Source of the DNA: Hyphomicrobiales bacterium
Lineage (GTDB): Bacteria; Pseudomonadota; Alphaproteobacteria; Rhizobiales; Rhizobiaceae
DNA length: 64,000 nt
NCBI GenBank assembly: GCA_003577315.1
Contig: QEVK01000018.1
Span: forward strand, 44,272 to 108,271
Reading direction: 5' to 3'
This document shows positions 16,509 through 26,371 of the stretch, piece after piece. Position 1 is the first letter of the stretch, and each line of letters begins with the position of its first letter. Made by a program: the position numbers and the translations under genes. Below the pieces are notes generated by a model, which saw only the letters and a program-made list of their open reading frames with translations, did not search any database and was not told the DNA's origin.

Positions 16509-18845
16509 TTGACTGACAGTCACATCACGCATGCACGCCCCCTCGCCCCGGCATTCGCCGGGATCCGCCTTTTCCTGCTCGTTCCGCTGGTCGCGCTTCT
16601 GCTGGGCCTCGCGGCCCAGGCCGCACATGCCGGCCGGCTCGAGGAATTTCTGCCCAAGGTCCAGCCCGGCGAGCTGTTTTCCGGCGCCGACCGCTTCGGG
16701 GACGCCGTCGGCGAGCCGCCCATCGTGCCGGTCTACCGGGGGCAGGAGCTCGCCGGCTACGCGCTGCTGAACTCCGACTTCACCAGCGCCATCGGCTATT
16801 CGGGCAAGCCCATCCACATCGTCGCCGGTCTCGACCGGGAGGGCGTGCTGCGCGGCCTGAAGATGGTCGAACATGCGGAGCCCATCGTCCTGATCGGCAT
16901 TCCCGAGCGGGAGGTCATCGCCTCGCTCAACGCGCTGATCGACCGCGACATCGGCCGTGTCGCCGCGGGCGCGGAGCGTCCGCCCCAGGTCGACATCGTC
17001 TCGGGCGCCACCGTCACCGTGCTCGTCATGGGCGACAGCGTCGTGCGCGCCTCGGTGCGGCTGATTCGCAGCGGCAGGCTGGGCGGCGAAGGCGCCGCGG
17101 GCGCGCAGCCGCAGGCGCCGGCCGAGATCCGCACCGTCGACACGGCCAACACCGAGGTCAAGGACTGGGCGACGCTGATCGGCGACGGCTCTGTCCGCTC
17201 GCTCCGGCTCACCGTCGGCGAGGTGACGCAGGCCTTCGAGCGCGCCGGCGAGAAGGAGGCCGCCGCGAGGCCCGAGACGCCCAACCCCGACGACGTCTTC
17301 ATCGAGCTCTACGCCGCGCCGGTCAGCGTGCCGTCCATCGGCCTGAGCCTGCTCGGCCAGAGCGGATACGAGCGGCTGACGCGGAAGCTCAAGGACGGCC
17401 GCCAGGCGATCCTCGTCGCCGGCGACGGCGCCTATTCCTTCAAGGGCTCGGGCTATGTGCGCGGCGGCATCTTCGACCGCATCGAGCTGATCCAGGACGG
17501 CCAGGGCGTGCGCTTCCGCGACCGCGACCACACGCGCCTCGGCGACATCGCCGCCGACGGCGCGCCCCCGCTGCGCGAGATCGCCCTGTTCATGGTGCCG
17601 GAGGACTTCGTCTTCGACGTCACCGAGCCGTGGGAGTTGCAGATGCTGGTCCTGCGCGCCTGGGGCGCGCGCGACAAGGCCACCCTTCCCTTCGACCTCG
17701 GCTACGCGCTGCCTGCTTCCTACGTGAAGGTCGAGGCCGCGCCCGCCCCTGCGCCAGCCCCGGCACCATCGACGCCGCCGGCCGAGGCCGAGGCGCCGAA
17801 GGCGCCGGATGCCGGCGGCGAGGCGTTCGCGCCCTTCGACGGCGAGGAAGAGCCGCTGTGGGTGCAGATGTGGCGCATGAACGCGGTGTCGATCGGCATC
17901 ACCGTCTTCGCGCTCCTCGTGCTCACCGCCATCTTCTTCTTCCAGGACTGGCTCTCCGCCCGGCCGCTGCTGCGCGCGTGGGTGCGGCGCTCCTACCTCG
18001 TCTTCGTGCTGGTGTGGCTCGGCTGGTACGCCAACGCCCAGCTTTCCGTGGTCAACGTCCTGACCTTCACCAACGCGCTCATCACCGGCTTCCACTGGGA
18101 GTTCTTCCTGTCGGCGCCGCTGATCTTCATCCTGTGGGCGGCGGTGGCGGCGGGGCTGCTGTTCTGGGGCCGCGGCCCGTTCTGCGGCTGGCTGTGCCCG
18201 TTCGGCGCGTTGCAGGAGCTGACCAACAACCTCGCCCAGTGGCTGAAGGTGCCGCAGATCACGGTTCCCTTCTGGCTGCACGAGCGGCTGTGGCCGATCA
18301 AGTACATGATCTTCCTCGGGCTGTTCGGGCTGTCGCTCTATTCGGTGGCGCTGGCGGAGGTGTTCGCCGAGGTCGAGCCGTTCAAGACCTCGATCATCCT
18401 GAAGTTCGCCCGCGAGTGGCCGTTCGTGATCTTCGCGCTGACGCTGCTGTCGATCGGCCTGTTCATCGAGCGCTTCTACTGCCGCTACCTGTGCCCGCTC
18501 GGCGCCGCGCTCGCCATTCCCGGCCGCATCCGCATGTTCGAGTGGCTCAAGCGCTGGCCCGAATGCGGCTCGCCCTGCCAGCGCTGCGCCAAGGAATGCC
18601 CGGTGCAGTCGATCCATCCCGAAGGGCAGATCAACGTCAACGAGTGCATCTACTGCATGCACTGCCAGGAGCTCTACCACGACGACCAGCGCTGCCCGCA
18701 CATGATCCAGGTGCGCCTGAAGCGCGAGAAATTCGAGCGGTTGTCCTCCCCCTCCACGAGAGGGGCGGGGCCCGCCGAACCGGTCATCTCCCACAAGGGG
18801 GTGCCCGTCCGGAAGCCCGAGACCACGACCGGGCCGACGACCTAA
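16509..18845 (+). CDS. nosR: NosR, membrane flavo-iron-sulfur protein for nitrous oxide reduction
   Basis: 778 residues from a TTG at 16509, with AAGAAGG eight bases upstream. A signal-like hydrophobic segment ([20 protein letters not shown]) is followed by the periplasmic FMN domain with the flavinylation motif SGATVT (threonine near residue 170). A proline-alanine linker precedes several membrane helices from about residue 470. The polyferredoxin part carries [23 protein letters not shown], then [14 protein letters not shown] and [15 protein letters not shown]. NosR passes electrons to NosZ and is needed for nos expression. The C-terminus has an unusual Ser/Pro/Gly stretch encoded around a short GC hairpin. 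It is the first gene of the nos operon. Confidence 0.95.
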   Translation: MTDSHITHARPLAPAFAGIRLFLLVPLVALLLGLAAQAAHAGRLEEFLPKVQPGELFSGADRFGDAVGEPPIVPVYRGQELAGYALLNSDFTSAIGYSGKPIHIVAGLDREGVLRGLKMVEHAEPIVLIGIPEREVIASLNALIDRDIGRVAAGAERPPQVDIVSGATVTVLVMGDSVVRASVRLIRSGRLGGEGAAGAQPQAPAEIRTVDTANTEVKDWATLIGDGSVRSLRLTVGEVTQAFERAGEKEAAARPETPNPDDVFIELYAAPVSVPSIGLSLLGQSGYERLTRKLKDGRQAILVAGDGAYSFKGSGYVRGGIFDRIELIQDGQGVRFRDRDHTRLGDIAADGAPPLREIALFMVPEDFVFDVTEPWELQMLVLRAWGARDKATLPFDLGYALPASYVKVEAAPAPAPAPAPSTPPAEAEAPKAPDAGGEAFAPFDGEEEPLWVQMWRMNAVSIGITVFALLVLTAIFFFQDWLSARPLLRAWVRRSYLVFVLVWLGWYANAQLSVVNVLTFTNALITGFHWEFFLSAPLIFILWAAVAAGLLFWGRGPFCGWLCPFGALQELTNNLAQWLKVPQITVPFWLHERLWPIKYMIFLGLFGLSLYSVALAEVFAEVEPFKTSIILKFAREWPFVIFALTLLSIGLFIERFYCRYLCPLGAALAIPGRIRMFEWLKRWPECGSPCQRCAKECPVQSIHPEGQINVNECIYCMHCQELYHDDQRCPHMIQVRLKREKFERLSSPSTRGAGPAEPVISHKGVPVRKPETTTGPTT

Positions 18846-18868
18846 CTGGCAAAAGAAGGAGAGTTGCC

Positions 18869-20788
18869 ATGTCACAGGAAGAAAACAGAACGGGCCTGAG
18901 CCGGCGACAGCTGCTCGGCTCGACCGCGGCGGCCGCGGCCGCGGCGGGCGCCGTCGGGGCCGGCGCCATCACCCTCGGCAGCAGCGCCATGACCCCGGCG
19001 CTGGCGCAGGCGGCGGCCCGGGACTACGAGGTCAAGCCGGGCGACCTCGACGAGTACTATGTGTTCTTCTCTTCCGGCCAGACCGGCGAGGTTCGCATCG
19101 TCGGCCTGCCCTCCATGCGCGAGCTGATGCGCGTCCCCGTCTTCAACCGATGCAGCGCCACCGGCTGGGGCCAGACCAACGAGAGCAAGAAGATCCTGAC
19201 CGAGGGCATGCTGCCGGAATACCGCGAGCTGATGCAGAAGCGCGGCTCCGACATCTACCTCAACGGCGACCTGCACCACCCCCACCCGTCGCAGACGGAC
19301 GGCACCTATGACGGACGCTATCTCTACGCCAACGACAAGGCCAACACCCGCGTCTGCCGCATCCGTCTCGACGTGATGAAGTGCGACAAGATCATCCAGC
19401 TTCCCAACCAGCATACGGTCCACGGCCTGCGCGTGCAGAAATACCCGAAGACCGGCTACGTCTTCTGCAACGGCGAGGACCGCGTGCCGATCCCGAACGA
19501 CGGCTCGGTGCTCGACGACAAGTCGCAGTACCGCTCGATCTTCACCGCCGTCGACGGCGAGACCATGAAGGTCGCGTGGCAGGTGATGGTCGACGGCAAC
19601 CTCGACAATGTCGACGCCGACTATCAGGGCAAGTACGCCTTCTCGACCTGCTACAACTCGGAAGAGGGCGTGAACCTCGCCGAGATGATGGCCGCCGAGC
19701 AGGACTGGGTGGTGATCTTCAACCTCGCGCGCATCGAGGAAGCCGTCGCCAACGGCGACTATACCGAGATGGGCGGAGTGCCGGTGCTCGACGGTCGCAA
19801 GGGTTCGCCCTACACCCGCTACGTGCCGATCGCCAACGGCCCGCACGGCATGAACACCGCGCCGGACGGCATCCACATCGTCGCCAACGGCAAGCTGTCG
19901 CCGACGGTCACGGTGATGGACGTGCGCACCTTCGACGACCTGTTCGACGACAAGATCGGCCCGCGCGACACCGTCGTCGCCGAGCCGGAGCTGGGCCTGG
20001 GGCCGTTGCACACCGCCTTCGACGGCCGCGGCAACGCCTACACCACCCTGTTCATCGACAGCCAGGTGGTGAAGTGGAACATCGACGACGCCATCCGCGC
20101 CTACAAGGGCGAGGCGGTCGATCCCATCCGCCAGAAGCTCGACGTCCACTACCAGCCGGGCCACAACCACACCTCCATGGGCCAGACCAAGGAGGCGGAC
20201 GGCAAGTGGCTGATCTCGCTCAACAAGTTCTCCAAGGACCGCTACCTCAACGTCGGTCCGCTCAAGCCGGAGAACGACCAGTTGATCGACATCTCGGGCG
20301 ACGAGATGGTGCTGGTCCACGACAACCCGACCTTCGCCGAGCCGCATGACGCCACCATCGTCCACCGCTCGAAGATCGACCCCGTGCATGTGTGGGACCG
20401 CAACGACCCGTTCTTCGCCGATGCCGTCGCGCAGGCGAAGGCGGACGGCGTGGACCTCGAGTTCGACAACGAGGTGATCCGCGACGGCAACAAGGTGCGC
20501 GTCTACATGACCTCGGTGGCCCCGGCCTTCGGCCTGGAGACCTTCACGGTCAAGCAGGGCGACGAGGTCACCGTCTACGTCACCAACCTCGACGAGGTCG
20601 AGGACCTGACGCACGGCTTCGCCATCATCAACTACGGCATCAACATGGAGATCGGGCCGCGGGCCACCGCGTCGGTGACCTTCACGGCCGACAAGGCGGG
20701 CGTCTACTGGTACTACTGCTCGTGGTTCTGCCATGCCATGCACATGGAGATGAAGGGCCGCATGTTCGTCGAGCCGCAGGGCGCATAA
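18869..20788 (+). CDS. nosZ: NosZ, nitrous oxide reductase (clade I, Tat-exported)
   Basis: 639 residues. A twin-arginine signal (SRRQLLGS) and alanine-rich h-region mark Tat export to the periplasm and clade I. The beta-propeller holds CuZ histidines, beginning with [11 protein letters not shown] near residue 133, GPHGMNT, and [11 protein letters not shown]. The cupredoxin domain ends with the CuA motif C617-SWF-C621-HAM-H625-ME-M628, preceded by LTHGFAI. The enzyme reduces N2O to N2, the final denitrification step. GGAG precedes the ATG. It lies 23 bases after nosR and five bases before nosD. Confidence 0.98.
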   Translation: MSQEENRTGLSRRQLLGSTAAAAAAAGAVGAGAITLGSSAMTPALAQAAARDYEVKPGDLDEYYVFFSSGQTGEVRIVGLPSMRELMRVPVFNRCSATGWGQTNESKKILTEGMLPEYRELMQKRGSDIYLNGDLHHPHPSQTDGTYDGRYLYANDKANTRVCRIRLDVMKCDKIIQLPNQHTVHGLRVQKYPKTGYVFCNGEDRVPIPNDGSVLDDKSQYRSIFTAVDGETMKVAWQVMVDGNLDNVDADYQGKYAFSTCYNSEEGVNLAEMMAAEQDWVVIFNLARIEEAVANGDYTEMGGVPVLDGRKGSPYTRYVPIANGPHGMNTAPDGIHIVANGKLSPTVTVMDVRTFDDLFDDKIGPRDTVVAEPELGLGPLHTAFDGRGNAYTTLFIDSQVVKWNIDDAIRAYKGEAVDPIRQKLDVHYQPGHNHTSMGQTKEADGKWLISLNKFSKDRYLNVGPLKPENDQLIDISGDEMVLVHDNPTFAEPHDATIVHRSKIDPVHVWDRNDPFFADAVAQAKADGVDLEFDNEVIRDGNKVRVYMTSVAPAFGLETFTVKQGDEVTVYVTNLDEVEDLTHGFAIINYGINMEIGPRATASVTFTADKAGVYWYYCSWFCHAMHMEMKGRMFVEPQGA

Positions 20789-20793
20789 CAGAC

Positions 20794-22185
20794 ATGGCTC
20801 TTTCGAGCACAGCAACGACAATCGCGATGGCGGCCCTTGCGGCCGCCCTCGCAGCCTTTCCCGCGTCGGCGGCGACGATTCCCGTTTCCGCCGGCGGGGG
20901 CAAAAGCCTGCAAATGTTCCTCGACCTGGCACGGCCGGGCGACGTGCTGCGCCTGTCGGCGGGCGGGCATCGCGGCCCCGTCACCGTTTCCGTTCCCGTC
21001 ACGATCGAAGGCGAGCCGGGCGCCGAAATCCTCGGCGACGGGCATGGCAGCGTCGTCACCGTCACCGCGCCGGGCGCCACGTTGCGCGGCCTCACCGTCA
21101 GGGGCTCCGGCACCGACATCACCACGCTCGATTCCGGCGTCTTCCTCGACCGCACCGCCAAGGGCGCGCGGGTGGAGGACAACGCCGTCATCGGCAATCT
21201 CTACGGCGTCTACATCTACGGCGCCGACGACGCGCTGGTGAAGAACAACCGCATCGAAGGCATGCGCGAGGGCCGCTCGGCGGAAGCCGGAAACGGCGTC
21301 CACCTGTGGAACGCGCCGGGCGCGAAGATCATCGGCAACGACATCAGCCAGGGGCGCGACGGCATCTTCACCAATGCCAGCCGCCACAACGTCTTTTCCG
21401 ACAACCGCTTCACCGACCTGCGCTTCGCCATCCACTACATGTATACCAACGACAGCGAGATTTCCGGCAACGTCTCGACCGGCAACTCGGTCGGCTACGC
21501 CATCATGTATTCGGACCGGCTGACGATTACCGACAACATTTCGGACGGCGACCGCGACCACGGCCTGCTGCTCAACACCGCCAAGGGCTCGCGCATCTCG
21601 GGAAACACCGTCCTCGGGCGCATGCAGCCGCTCTCGCGCTGGCTGATGGCCGGCCGGCGCGGCGACAGCCACGGCGTGCCTATGGATTCGGGCGCCATGG
21701 TGCAGGATGCGTCGGGCATGCGGCTCGGCCCCGACAAATGCGTGTTCATCTACAACGCCAACCGCAACGAGTTCAAAGACAACTGGTTCGAGAACTGCGC
21801 CATCGGCATCCACTTCACCGCCGGCTCCGAGGGCAACCGCATGAGCGGCAACGCCTTCATCAACAACCGCAACCAGGTCAAATATGTCGGCACGCGCTAT
21901 CTCGACTGGTCGGTGGACGGGCGCGGCAACTACTGGAGCGACAACCCGGCCTTCGATCTCGACGGCGACGGCATCGCCGACGCGCCCTACCGGCCCAACG
22001 ACCTGGTGGACCGCGTGCTGTGGACCGCGCCGCAGGCCAAGATCCTGACCAACAGCCCGGCCGTGCAGGTGATACGCTGGGCGCAGAACCAGTTCCCCGC
22101 CCTTCTGCCGGGGGGCGTGGTCGACAGCCACCCCCTCATGGCCCCGCCCCGGCCCCCGGCCTCGTCAAGGACGCAGACCCAATGA
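20794..22185 (+). CDS. nosD: NosD, periplasmic copper-maturation beta-helix protein
   Basis: 463 residues with a Sec signal peptide ending at FPASAA. The body is a right-handed parallel beta-helix with many N-x-(I/V)-x-G-N-type turns (VEDNAVIGNLYGVYIYG, VKNNRIEGM, IIGNDISQGRDG, ISGNVSTGN), as in carbohydrate-binding CASH repeats. NosD works with NosF and NosY in assembling the CuZ centre of NosZ. The stop overlaps the nosF ATG by four bases. Confidence 0.95.
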   Translation: MALSSTATTIAMAALAAALAAFPASAATIPVSAGGGKSLQMFLDLARPGDVLRLSAGGHRGPVTVSVPVTIEGEPGAEILGDGHGSVVTVTAPGATLRGLTVRGSGTDITTLDSGVFLDRTAKGARVEDNAVIGNLYGVYIYGADDALVKNNRIEGMREGRSAEAGNGVHLWNAPGAKIIGNDISQGRDGIFTNASRHNVFSDNRFTDLRFAIHYMYTNDSEISGNVSTGNSVGYAIMYSDRLTITDNISDGDRDHGLLLNTAKGSRISGNTVLGRMQPLSRWLMAGRRGDSHGVPMDSGAMVQDASGMRLGPDKCVFIYNANRNEFKDNWFENCAIGIHFTAGSEGNRMSGNAFINNRNQVKYVGTRYLDWSVDGRGNYWSDNPAFDLDGDGIADAPYRPNDLVDRVLWTAPQAKILTNSPAVQVIRWAQNQFPALLPGGVVDSHPLMAPPRPPASSRTQTQ

Positions 22186-23150
22186 CCGCAACCATCGAAC
22201 TTTCCGGCGTGTCGAAATCGTTCGGCCCCATCCACGCCGTCAGGGACGTCTCCTTCTCGCTCGGCGAGGGCGAGATCGTCGCCCTCGTCGGCCACAACGG
22301 CGCCGGCAAGACCACGCTCATCAAGCTGATGCTGGGCCTGATCCGCCCCACGGCCGGCACCGTGCGCGTGCTGGGCGAGGACCCGGCGACCGGCGCGGCG
22401 GCCGTGCGCACGCGGCTCGGCTATCTGCCGGAAAACGTCTCGTTCAACCCGGCGCTGACCGGCACCGAGACGCTTGCCTTCTATTCCGCCCTGAAACGCG
22501 CGGGGCGCGGGCAGGTCGGGGGGCTGCTCGAGCGCGTCGGTCTGGCCGGAGCGGCCGACCGGCGCGTGCGCACCTATTCCAAGGGCATGCGCCAGCGCCT
22601 CGGCCTCGCCCAGGCGCTGATCGGCCAGCCCAGGGTGCTTTTGCTCGACGAGCCGACCACCGGCCTCGACCCCGCCTCGCGGCGCGACTTCTACAGCTTC
22701 CTCGACGAGCTGCGCGCCGCCGGCGCCACGATCCTTCTGTCCTCGCACGCGCTGTCCGAGCTGGAGGGCCGGGCCGACCGGGTCATCATCGTCGGTCGCG
22801 GCGTCAAGGTGGCCGACGGCACGCTGGACGAGCTGCGCGGCATCGCGCGGCTGCCGACGCGCATCCGCGTGCGGCTGGCCCCCGACGGCAAGGACCACGC
22901 CGAGCGCATCGCCTCGCGGGATGCCGGCTGGCGGCCCGTCAACGGCCGCACGCTCGAGATCAACGCCGCGCCCGAGGACAAGGTGGCGCTGTTGCGCTCG
23001 GCCGTGGCCGACGGCATCCCCATCGCCGACCTCGACGTGACGCCGCCGACGCTCGACGAGCTTTACGCCCACTTCCAGGACACCGAGGGGCAGGACACCG
23101 AGGGGCAGGACACCGAGGGGCAGGACACCGAGCGGGAGGCCGGCCGATGA
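22182..23150 (+). CDS. nosF: NosF, ABC ATPase for NosZ copper-centre assembly
   Basis: 322 residues. The nucleotide-binding domain is complete: Walker A GHNGAGKTT, Q/signature region TYSKGMRQRLGLAQAL, Walker B VLLLDEPTTGLD and the switch histidine in LLSSHALSELE. It powers the NosY membrane subunit, acting with NosD to mature the CuZ site. It overlaps nosD and nosY by four bases each. The C-terminus is extended by a D-T-E-G-Q repeat (23076-23135), which is not part of the family core. Confidence 0.95.
   Translation: MTATIELSGVSKSFGPIHAVRDVSFSLGEGEIVALVGHNGAGKTTLIKLMLGLIRPTAGTVRVLGEDPATGAAAVRTRLGYLPENVSFNPALTGTETLAFYSALKRAGRGQVGGLLERVGLAGAADRRVRTYSKGMRQRLGLAQALIGQPRVLLLDEPTTGLDPASRRDFYSFLDELRAAGATILLSSHALSELEGRADRVIIVGRGVKVADGTLDELRGIARLPTRIRVRLAPDGKDHAERIASRDAGWRPVNGRTLEINAAPEDKVALLRSAVADGIPIADLDVTPPTLDELYAHFQDTEGQDTEGQDTEGQDTEREAGR
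23076..23135 (+). repeat. Four 15-bp tandem repeats at the 3' end of nosF
   Basis: Three exact copies of CAGGACACCGAGGGG are followed by a fourth with one changed base (AGCGG end). They encode D-T-E-G-Q repeated near the C-terminus of NosF. The unit length keeps the reading frame, so slippage would change only the tail length. The next gene starts 12 bases after the last unit. Confidence 0.92.
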
Positions 23151-23971
23151 GCACGATCCTCGTCATCGCCGAGAAGGAAATCCGCGAGGGCCTGCGCAAC
23201 CGCTGGGTGCTGGCGACCACGCTGCTGCTCGCCACGCTGGCGCTGTCGCTGACCTTCCTCGGCAGCGCGCCGACCGGCAATGTCGGCGCGAGCGCGCTCG
23301 ACGTCGTCATCGTCAGCCTGTCGAGCCTGTCCGTCTTCCTGGTGCCGCTGATCGCGCTGCTGATCTCCCACGACGCCGTGGTGGGCGAGATGGAGCGCGG
23401 CACCATGCTGCTTCTGCTTTCCTACCCCGTGGCGCGCTGGCAGGTCGTCGCCGGGAAGTTCGTCGGCCATCTGGCGATCCTCGCCTTCTCGACGCTGGTC
23501 GGCTACGGCATCGCGGCCGTGGCGCTCGCCTTCACGGGCGGCGACATCGGCCGGGAAAGCTGGGCGGCCTTCGCCTCGCTGATCGGCTCCTCCGTGCTGC
23601 TCGGCGCCGTGTTCGTCGCCATCGGCTATCTCGTCAGCGCGCTGGTGGGCGAGCGCGGCACGGCCGGCGGCATCGCCGTCGGCATCTGGCTGGTCTTCGT
23701 GCTGGTCTACGACATGGCGCTGCTCGGCCTGCTGGTGGTCGACCAGGGCCGCACGGTCACGGGCGGGATGCTCAACGTGCTGTTGCTGCTCAACCCCACC
23801 GACGCCTACCGCCTGATCAACCTCGGCGGCTCGGCCGGCGCGATCTCCGGCATGGGCGGCGTCGCCGACATCGCCACGCTCGCGCCGGCGGTGCTGCTTG
23901 CGGCGCTCGTCGCCTGGGCGGCGATCCCGCTCGCCGCCGCCATTTTCGTCTTTTCGAGGAGAGAGCTATGA
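23147..23971 (+). CDS. nosY: NosY, ABC-2-type membrane permease for NosZ maturation
   Basis: 274 residues with six hydrophobic segments. ABC-2 features are visible at the start (AEKEIREGLRNRWVLATTLL), in LIALLISHDAVVGEMERGTM, and in LLLSYPVARWQVVAGKFVGH. It forms the inner-membrane channel partner of NosF. It overlaps nosF by four bases and nosL by four bases. The same genes in the same order occur in known alphaproteobacterial nos operons. Confidence 0.95.
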   Translation: MSTILVIAEKEIREGLRNRWVLATTLLLATLALSLTFLGSAPTGNVGASALDVVIVSLSSLSVFLVPLIALLISHDAVVGEMERGTMLLLLSYPVARWQVVAGKFVGHLAILAFSTLVGYGIAAVALAFTGGDIGRESWAAFASLIGSSVLLGAVFVAIGYLVSALVGERGTAGGIAVGIWLVFVLVYDMALLGLLVVDQGRTVTGGMLNVLLLLNPTDAYRLINLGGSAGAISGMGGVADIATLAPAVLLAALVAWAAIPLAAAIFVFSRREL

Positions 23972-24540
23972 GGTTCGCGCTGCTGCCGGTCGCCGCCGTC
24001 GCGCTGGCGCTTCTGTCGGCCTGCTCGCAGCAGGAGGAGGCGGCCATGCCCGACCCCTTCCCGCTCGACGCCGAGGCCATCGGCCGCTATTGCGGCATGA
24101 ACGTGCTGGAGCACGACGGGCCCAAGGGGCAGATCATCCTGACCCGCATCCCCGAGCCGATCTGGTTCTCCTCGGCGCGCGACGCGGTCGCCTTCACCAT
24201 GCTGCCGGACGAGCCGAAGAACATCGCCGCCATCTACGTCTCCGACATGGCCGTCGCCGAAAGCTGGGACGAGCCCGGCGCCGACAACTGGATCGACGCC
24301 AGAACGGCCTGGTTCGTGCTGGGCAGCAGGCAGCGCGGCGGCATGGGCACGGCCGAGGCCGTGCCGTTCTCGACCGAGGAGGCCGCGCGCGCCTTCGCCG
24401 ACGCCAATGGCGGCGAGATCGTGCGCTTCGCCGACATCCCGCTCGACTACGTGCTGGGCGGCGCCGATGCCGGGGAAGACGACCCGGATGCGGCCCCGGT
24501 CGGCGCGATCACGCCCGGCGCGCACGAAACGAGGCACTGA
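23968..24540 (+). CDS. nosL: NosL, outer-membrane copper chaperone lipoprotein
   Basis: 190 residues with a lipoprotein signal (ALLSACSQQ; lipobox cysteine near residue 19). The Cu(I)-binding region RYCGMNVLEHDGPKGQI contains the conserved Cys-Gly-Met. Later family features are FTMLPDEPKNIAAIYVSDM and WIDARTAWFVLGS. NosL delivers Cu(I) to NosZ assembly through NosDFY. The last 25 residues are acidic and poorly conserved. It ends five bases before nosX. Confidence 0.94.
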   Translation: MRFALLPVAAVALALLSACSQQEEAAMPDPFPLDAEAIGRYCGMNVLEHDGPKGQIILTRIPEPIWFSSARDAVAFTMLPDEPKNIAAIYVSDMAVAESWDEPGADNWIDARTAWFVLGSRQRGGMGTAEAVPFSTEEAARAFADANGGEIVRFADIPLDYVLGGADAGEDDPDAAPVGAITPGAHETRH

Positions 24541-24545
24541 CAACC

Positions 24546-25496
24546 ATGCGACCCGCCCTCACCCGCCGCCGCTTCATCGGCATCTCGGCCGCGGCCGCCG
24601 GTCTCGCCCTCCTGCCCTTCGGCGTCCCCGCGCGCGCCGGGGAAGAGGCCGTGCGCTGGCACGGCAGGGCGCTCGGCGCGCCGGCGGAGCTGATCGTCCA
24701 CCACCGCGACCGCGCCCAGGCCGAGCGCCTCGTGGCGCGCGCGACGACCGAGATCGCCCGGCTCGAAGGCATCTTCAGCCTCTATGCGTCCGATTCGGCG
24801 CTCTCGACGCTCAACCGCCTCGGCGCGCTGGCGGCCCCACCGCCGGAGCTCGTCGAGGTGCTGGAGACGAGCCGTGCCGTCTGGCGCCTGAGCGGCGGCG
24901 CCTTCGACCCGACCGTCCAGCCGCTGTGGCTCGCCTATGCCCGGCACTTTTCCGCGCCGGACGCCGACCCGGCCGGGCCGCCCCGCGACGAGATCGCCGC
25001 TGCGCTCGCGCTGGTCGGTCTCGACAAGGTCGGCTTCAACCGCGACCGCGTGTCGTTCTCCAGGCCCGGCATGGCGCTGACGCTGAACGGCATCGCGCAA
25101 GGGTTCATCACCGACCGCATCGTCGAATTGCTGCGCGCCGGCGGCGTGACGAGCACGCTCGCCGACATCGGCGAGGTGCGCGCGCTCGGCCTCCGTCCCG
25201 ACGGCTCGCCCTGGCGCGTCGGCATCGCCGGCGACGATGCGCAGACCGTCGAGCTGGTCGACCGCGCCATCGCCACGTCGAGCGCCGGCGGCTTCCGCTT
25301 CGCCGGCCCGGGCTCGCCCGGCCATCTCCTCGATCCGCGCAGCGGCATGGCGGCGAGCCTGCACGAGAGCGTGAGCGTGCTGGCGCCCGAGGCGGCCACG
25401 GCCGACGCGCTCGCCACCGCCTTCTGCCTGATGCCGGCGGCAGAGATCGAGGCGCTGCTGCCGTCGCTGCCCGGGGTCGAGGTGCGCATTTCATAG
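24546..25496 (+). CDS. nosX: NosX, ApbE-type FAD:protein FMN transferase
   Basis: 316 residues with a Tat signal (TRRRFIGIS). The ApbE core is visible: EGIFSLYASDSALSTLNRLG, GGAFDPTVQPLW, ALTLNGIAQGFITDRIVELL and STLADIGEVRALG, with TSSAGGFRF and HLLDPRSG near the end. NosX covalently attaches FMN to the SGATVT threonine of NosR in the periplasm. It is the last gene of the nos operon and is followed by a terminator-like structure. Confidence 0.94.
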   Translation: MRPALTRRRFIGISAAAAGLALLPFGVPARAGEEAVRWHGRALGAPAELIVHHRDRAQAERLVARATTEIARLEGIFSLYASDSALSTLNRLGALAAPPPELVEVLETSRAVWRLSGGAFDPTVQPLWLAYARHFSAPDADPAGPPRDEIAAALALVGLDKVGFNRDRVSFSRPGMALTLNGIAQGFITDRIVELLRAGGVTSTLADIGEVRALGLRPDGSPWRVGIAGDDAQTVELVDRAIATSSAGGFRFAGPGSPGHLLDPRSGMAASLHESVSVLAPEAATADALATAFCLMPAAEIEALLPSLPGVEVRIS

Positions 25497-25822
25497 GCGA
25501 AAGGCCGGCCGGGAATCGCCCCGGAGCGGGCTGGATTGGCAGATGTGCGCATCCGGCCTTTGCATGCGTGTTTTTTTGCGCTATCCTTTAAGGACAGACA
25601 AGAAACCCTCCCGGATCGCACCTTGCCACGCAAGCATCGGTTCCATTGCAGGCAGTCCCGGAGCCGCGTCAGGTTTTTGAACCACGCGGGAAGCCTCATC
25701 ACGCGCATCTAGCCCTGGCGCGGCCGCGAGGCCGTCGACCGGGGGCCGGAAATCCAAACCAGACGCACAATCGGTTCTGATTTCCGGGTCCCCCAGTCGA
25801 TCGACCCGGCGGAGAGGCTGGA
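25497..25822. other. Intergenic region after nosX
   Basis: These 326 bases hold no convincing gene. The left part carries the nosX terminator-like inverted repeat and a T run. A small palindrome TCCTTTAAGGA lies at 25584-25594. Arms GGAAATC and GATTTCC near 25749-25785 form a second loose inverted repeat before the next gene. The promoter of the Rnk-like gene should lie here, but I cannot place it with confidence. Confidence 0.6.
25500..25577 (+). terminator. Terminator-like inverted repeat and T run after nosX
   Basis: AAAGGCCGG at 25500-25508 pairs with CCGGCCTTT at 25553-25561, and a run of seven Ts follows at 25571-25577. The loop is long (44 bases) and GC-rich. It begins four bases after the nosX stop, so it probably ends the nos transcript. 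Confidence 0.55.
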
Positions 25823-26371
25823 ATGACAACAGGCTTTATCGGCTGTCGGGTGACGTTCAGGGACTTCGCCGTCTGCCGGGCAGCGCTTTGCGCGCTCGCG
25901 CACGCCGGCTCGCCCCTGGCGGCAACGCTGCGCGACAAGCTCGCCCGCGCGATCCTCGTCGGCGACCACGAGATCGACCCGCTGACGGTGACGCTCAACA
26001 GCAGGGTCGAGTTCACACTCGACGACGGCGCGCCGCAGACGCGCATCCTCGTCGGCAGCACCTTCCGCAACGGCCTCGTCGGGCTGACCCTGCCGCTCGC
26101 CACCCCGCGCGGCGTGGCGCTGCTCGGCCTGCGGCAAGGCCTGGGCTGCGTGTTCGAGGAGGGCGGCGCCGGCCGCCGCCTGACCGTAGGGCGGCTCCTC
26201 TACCAGCCCGAGGCCGTGCGCTGCGGCAACGCCCCGCCCGAGCGGCGGCCGCAGGGCCCTCCGGCCGCCGTCATCGACCTCGCCCGCGCCCGGGAGGCCC
26301 GCCTCGCGCAGGCCCGGCGCGGCGACGACGGCAACACCGCGATTTCCGCAAGAAAAGGAACACCCAAGTGA
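25823..26371 (+). CDS. GreA/GreB C-terminal-domain (Rnk-like) protein
   Basis: 182 residues. The recognisable part is the FKBP-like C-terminal domain of the GreA/GreB/Rnk family: [18 protein letters not shown], the conserved [13 protein letters not shown] turn (compare S-P-x-G-x-A-L-L-G in GreA), then [12 protein letters not shown]. The N-terminal 75 residues are short and helical, not a full Gre coiled coil, so it resembles Rnk, a regulator that binds RNA polymerase. GGAGAGG precedes the ATG. The stop overlaps the dadA GTG by four bases, an unusual partner for dadA. An Arg/Ala-rich tail follows the domain. Confidence 0.7.
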   Translation: MTTGFIGCRVTFRDFAVCRAALCALAHAGSPLAATLRDKLARAILVGDHEIDPLTVTLNSRVEFTLDDGAPQTRILVGSTFRNGLVGLTLPLATPRGVALLGLRQGLGCVFEEGGAGRRLTVGRLLYQPEAVRCGNAPPERRPQGPPAAVIDLARAREARLAQARRGDDGNTAISARKGTPK

